From NCBI GenBank assembly GCA_003225615.1, contig QIAS01000063.1, positions 579-7,720 of the forward strand: DNA of 7,142 nt, written 5' to 3'. The position numbers and the translations under genes were made by a program. Position 1 is the first letter of the stretch. The number at the start of each line of letters is the position of its first letter. Below the pieces are notes generated by a model, which had not been told where the DNA came from, ran no database searches, and worked only from the letters and a program-made list of their open reading frames with translations. This DNA comes from Acidobacteriota bacterium. Lineage in GTDB: Bacteria > Acidobacteriota > Terriglobia > Terriglobales > Acidobacteriaceae. Below, piece after piece: positions 5,959-7,142 of this stretch.

Positions 5959-6099
5959 GTGAGAAATAAGCGGATCATCTTCGCCTTGTTTGCGGTTGCT
6001 ATCCTTTTTTCCATGGTGCACGAATGGAGCCTGCCCAGCGCCTGTTTGCGTCCCGTGCTCACCCGCGGCCCCGGCATCACGCAAAACTACCCTCGTTGA
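5959..6099 (+). CDS. Small ORF, 46 residues, hydrophobic N-terminus, possible secreted or membrane peptide
   Basis: The GTG at 5959 opens a frame to the TGA at 6097-6099. The product starts MRNKRIIFALFAVAILFSMV: a basic n-region followed by a 14-residue hydrophobic core, like a signal peptide or single membrane anchor. A short polar tail follows, with one Cys (29) and a Pro/Gly-rich end (LTRGPGITQNYPR). It is not recognised as a family. Support comes from the promoter-like pair directly upstream, the purine-rich GGAAAGG just before the GTG, and the tight fit between fabI and the convergent gene (10 nt between stops). Against it are its short length, the GTG start and the lack of a known homologue. 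Confidence 0.4.
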   Translation: MRNKRIIFALFAVAILFSMVHEWSLPSACLRPVLTRGPGITQNYPR

Positions 6100-6109
6100 C
6101 CAGATTGCT

Positions 6110-6976
6110 TCAACGCTTTAGCGGATCCGCCGGCGCCGTCGTCGGAGGCGGCATTGCTCCGACCTTGTCGTGCTTCTTGGTCAGCTTGCGGTGAATATCG
6201 GGCCAGAACTCTTTCACCACGATGGTGACTGTGTCCCAGCCAACCTGGGTTCCCCATACGCTCATAGCGTTGCCGACGGTGCGATCTCCGCTGGGATGGT
6301 AGGAATAAGTTGAAATGCCGGCCGAAATCGCGCTGCCCACGACTTCAGAAAAGTTGAATTGAGTGTGCCCCGCATCAGACCGGGTAATAAAAATGCGGCT
6401 AATCGCGTACTCCACCCGCCTGCCAAATCCTCCTCTACCGGATTGATAAAAGCGGGGATCCTGTTTCAGCAATGATGGAAGAATAGCCCCGGTCATGAAA
6501 TTCTCAATGGCATTGTCGGCGAAGGCCGCTCCGTAGCGCTTCCCGTAGCCGGCCGCTCCCTGGCCGTACCCCGGTTCGCTGTCCGCGGCCTGGCTGATGC
6601 CCGCGAGAAAAGCAATATAACCATATTCAACCGGATCGAACGTGCCTCGGGCCACCACCTTGAATTTCGTGCCGGTCGAAAGCGGCGGAATGTTCTGGCT
6701 CCTCACCGTCAAGAAATTTGGCAGGGTCCAGAACAGGCGGTCATTCGACGTGCCCGTAGTTTGTTCCTGGATTTTTTGTTTTTCCTCTTTCGGACGCTCC
6801 GCCGTTTGCGGCTGCGCGCCCGCAATGCTCGGCTGGCTCGTCTTGGTTTCGCTTGGCGCCGCGGTGGGCTGTTCTTGCGGTTGCGCGCCTGGAGTTGAGT
6901 TGTTCTGTCCGGATTGTGCCGCGCTGAGCGCGATCCCCAACAATACACATCCCAACAAAAATGCAAAAAATCTCAC
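6110..6976 (-). CDS. Exported protein of unknown function (Acidobacteriota-type family)
   Basis: This gene encodes 288 residues from a GTG at 6974-6976, with GGAG 10 nt upstream. Residues 1-20 form a signal peptide (MRFFAF, hydrophobic to about 18, likely cleavage after SAA). LLGC at 7-10 looks like a lipobox, but the Cys is too near the N-terminus for a normal lipoprotein signal. Residues 21-78 are a Gln/Pro/Thr/Lys linker. Residues about 79-268 form one domain rich in Gly, Tyr, Phe and Trp with clear signature stretches: DRLFWTLPNFLTV, FDPVEYGYIAFLAGI, YGKRYGAAFADN, LPSLLKQDPRFYQ, RVEYAISRIFITRSD, FNFSEVVGSAISAGIS and WPDIHRKL. I recall these as typical of an uncharacterised family abundant in Acidobacteriota. 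The aromatic/glycine composition could suit an outer-membrane or periplasmic protein. No catalytic motif is evident. It lies downstream of the tsaE-like gene on the same strand (48-nt gap), so co-transcription is possible. Confidence 0.87.
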   Translation of the reverse strand: MRFFAFLLGCVLLGIALSAAQSGQNNSTPGAQPQEQPTAAPSETKTSQPSIAGAQPQTAERPKEEKQKIQEQTTGTSNDRLFWTLPNFLTVRSQNIPPLSTGTKFKVVARGTFDPVEYGYIAFLAGISQAADSEPGYGQGAAGYGKRYGAAFADNAIENFMTGAILPSLLKQDPRFYQSGRGGFGRRVEYAISRIFITRSDAGHTQFNFSEVVGSAISAGISTYSYHPSGDRTVGNAMSVWGTQVGWDTVTIVVKEFWPDIHRKLTKKHDKVGAMPPPTTAPADPLKR

Positions 6977-7024
6977 CGGGTCTGCACTCCAATTCTGTGG
7001 AATCGATTCTCTTCTGATGCCAGT

Positions 7025-7142
7025 CTACCGGCCAGAGATGCGAATTTGCCGGTCGTTCTCGCCCACTCTCTCTATTGCTATCTCGACATCCCGGTCGCGT
7101 TCAAAGCGCCGGAACTTTTCTCCCCACTCTATCAGCAGAACA
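7025..7142 (-). CDS. tsaE: TsaE-like tRNA t6A biosynthesis ATPase, C-terminal fragment
   Basis: On the minus strand one frame is open from the window edge to the TAG at 7025-7027, giving 38 codons. The residues include VLLIEWGEKFRRF, then DVEIAIERVGENDRQIRISG at the end. This matches the C-terminal pattern of TsaE (YjeE): a hydrophobic strand ending in EW, a short helix, then alternating strands with a gxxxRxIxixG finish. TsaE is the ATPase partner of TsaB-TsaD in making N6-threonylcarbamoyladenosine on ANN-decoding tRNAs. The Walker A and B motifs would be outside the window, so the assignment rests on a short tail. Confidence 0.72.
   Translation of the reverse strand, partial: VLLIEWGEKFRRFERDRDVEIAIERVGENDRQIRISGR

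Noticed and set aside
5428..6084. 218-residue minus-strand open frame
   Set aside because: It is antisense to fabI, whose coding is beyond doubt, and has no recognisable domain or start signal.
6121..6130. GCGGATCCGC perfect palindrome
   Set aside because: It is coding sequence near the end of the exported protein gene, has no loop, and palindromes of this size are expected by chance in GC-rich DNA.
6947..6958. Lipobox LLGC in the 288-residue protein
   Set aside because: The Cys is residue 10, too close to the N-terminus for a normal lipoprotein signal; a signal peptidase I site near residue 20 fits better.
1..7142. CRISPR, tRNA, rRNA, insertion sequence, prophage or defence system
   Set aside because: No regularly spaced direct repeats, cloverleaf, transposase, integrase, nuclease or toxin-antitoxin pair was seen in either strand.

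Overview
The window reads as a piece of a moderately GC-rich bacterial chromosome with ordinary gene density, most likely from an Acidobacteriota (Terriglobia/Koribacter-like) lineage. That placement rests on recall of family resemblance, not on a search. Three secreted or exported proteins (the Pro/Gln-rich 264-residue protein, the TPR protein and the 288-residue protein) look like families I associate with that phylum. No rRNA, tRNA, CRISPR array, phage gene, transposase or integrase was seen.

Layout from left to right: the C-terminal catalytic part of a sensor histidine kinase enters from the left edge (1-483, +). Next is a secreted Pro/Gln-rich protein with a helical C-terminal domain (555-1349, +). 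A GC-rich hairpin separates it from a convergent exported TPR protein (1383-2525, -). Upstream of that on the same strand is a class I SAM-dependent methyltransferase (2641-3297, -). A divergent intergenic region carrying an AT-rich imperfect inverted repeat leads into an MFS exporter (3435-4688, +). A small three-helix membrane protein follows, whose 5' end carries a 14-bp tandem duplication (4718-5050, +). Then come fabI, the NADH-dependent enoyl-ACP reductase (5131-5898, +), a probable 46-codon ORF (5959-6099, +), a convergent exported protein of unknown function (6110-6976, -), and at the right edge the last 38 codons of a gene that looks like tsaE (7025-7142, -).

The genes do not form one pathway. 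fabI (fatty-acid elongation) and tsaE (tRNA t6A modification) are housekeeping genes. The rest are cell-envelope, signalling or export genes of general or unknown role. The methyltransferase/MFS pair is divergent and could share a control region, but nothing shows a joint function.

The most interesting signals are small-scale. (1) A perfect 14-bp tandem duplication at 4790-4817 shifts the frame of the small membrane gene. Removing one copy joins an ATG at 4764 to the downstream frame and gives a compact 90-residue protein. (2) Several start codons lie only 6-8 nt downstream of a good -10 hexamer with no Shine-Dalgarno sequence, which suggests leaderless transcripts. (3) A repeat-built inverted repeat occupies the divergent promoter region. 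(4) A small ORF missed by a normal length cut-off has its own promoter-like sequence. I found no convincing new multi-gene system.
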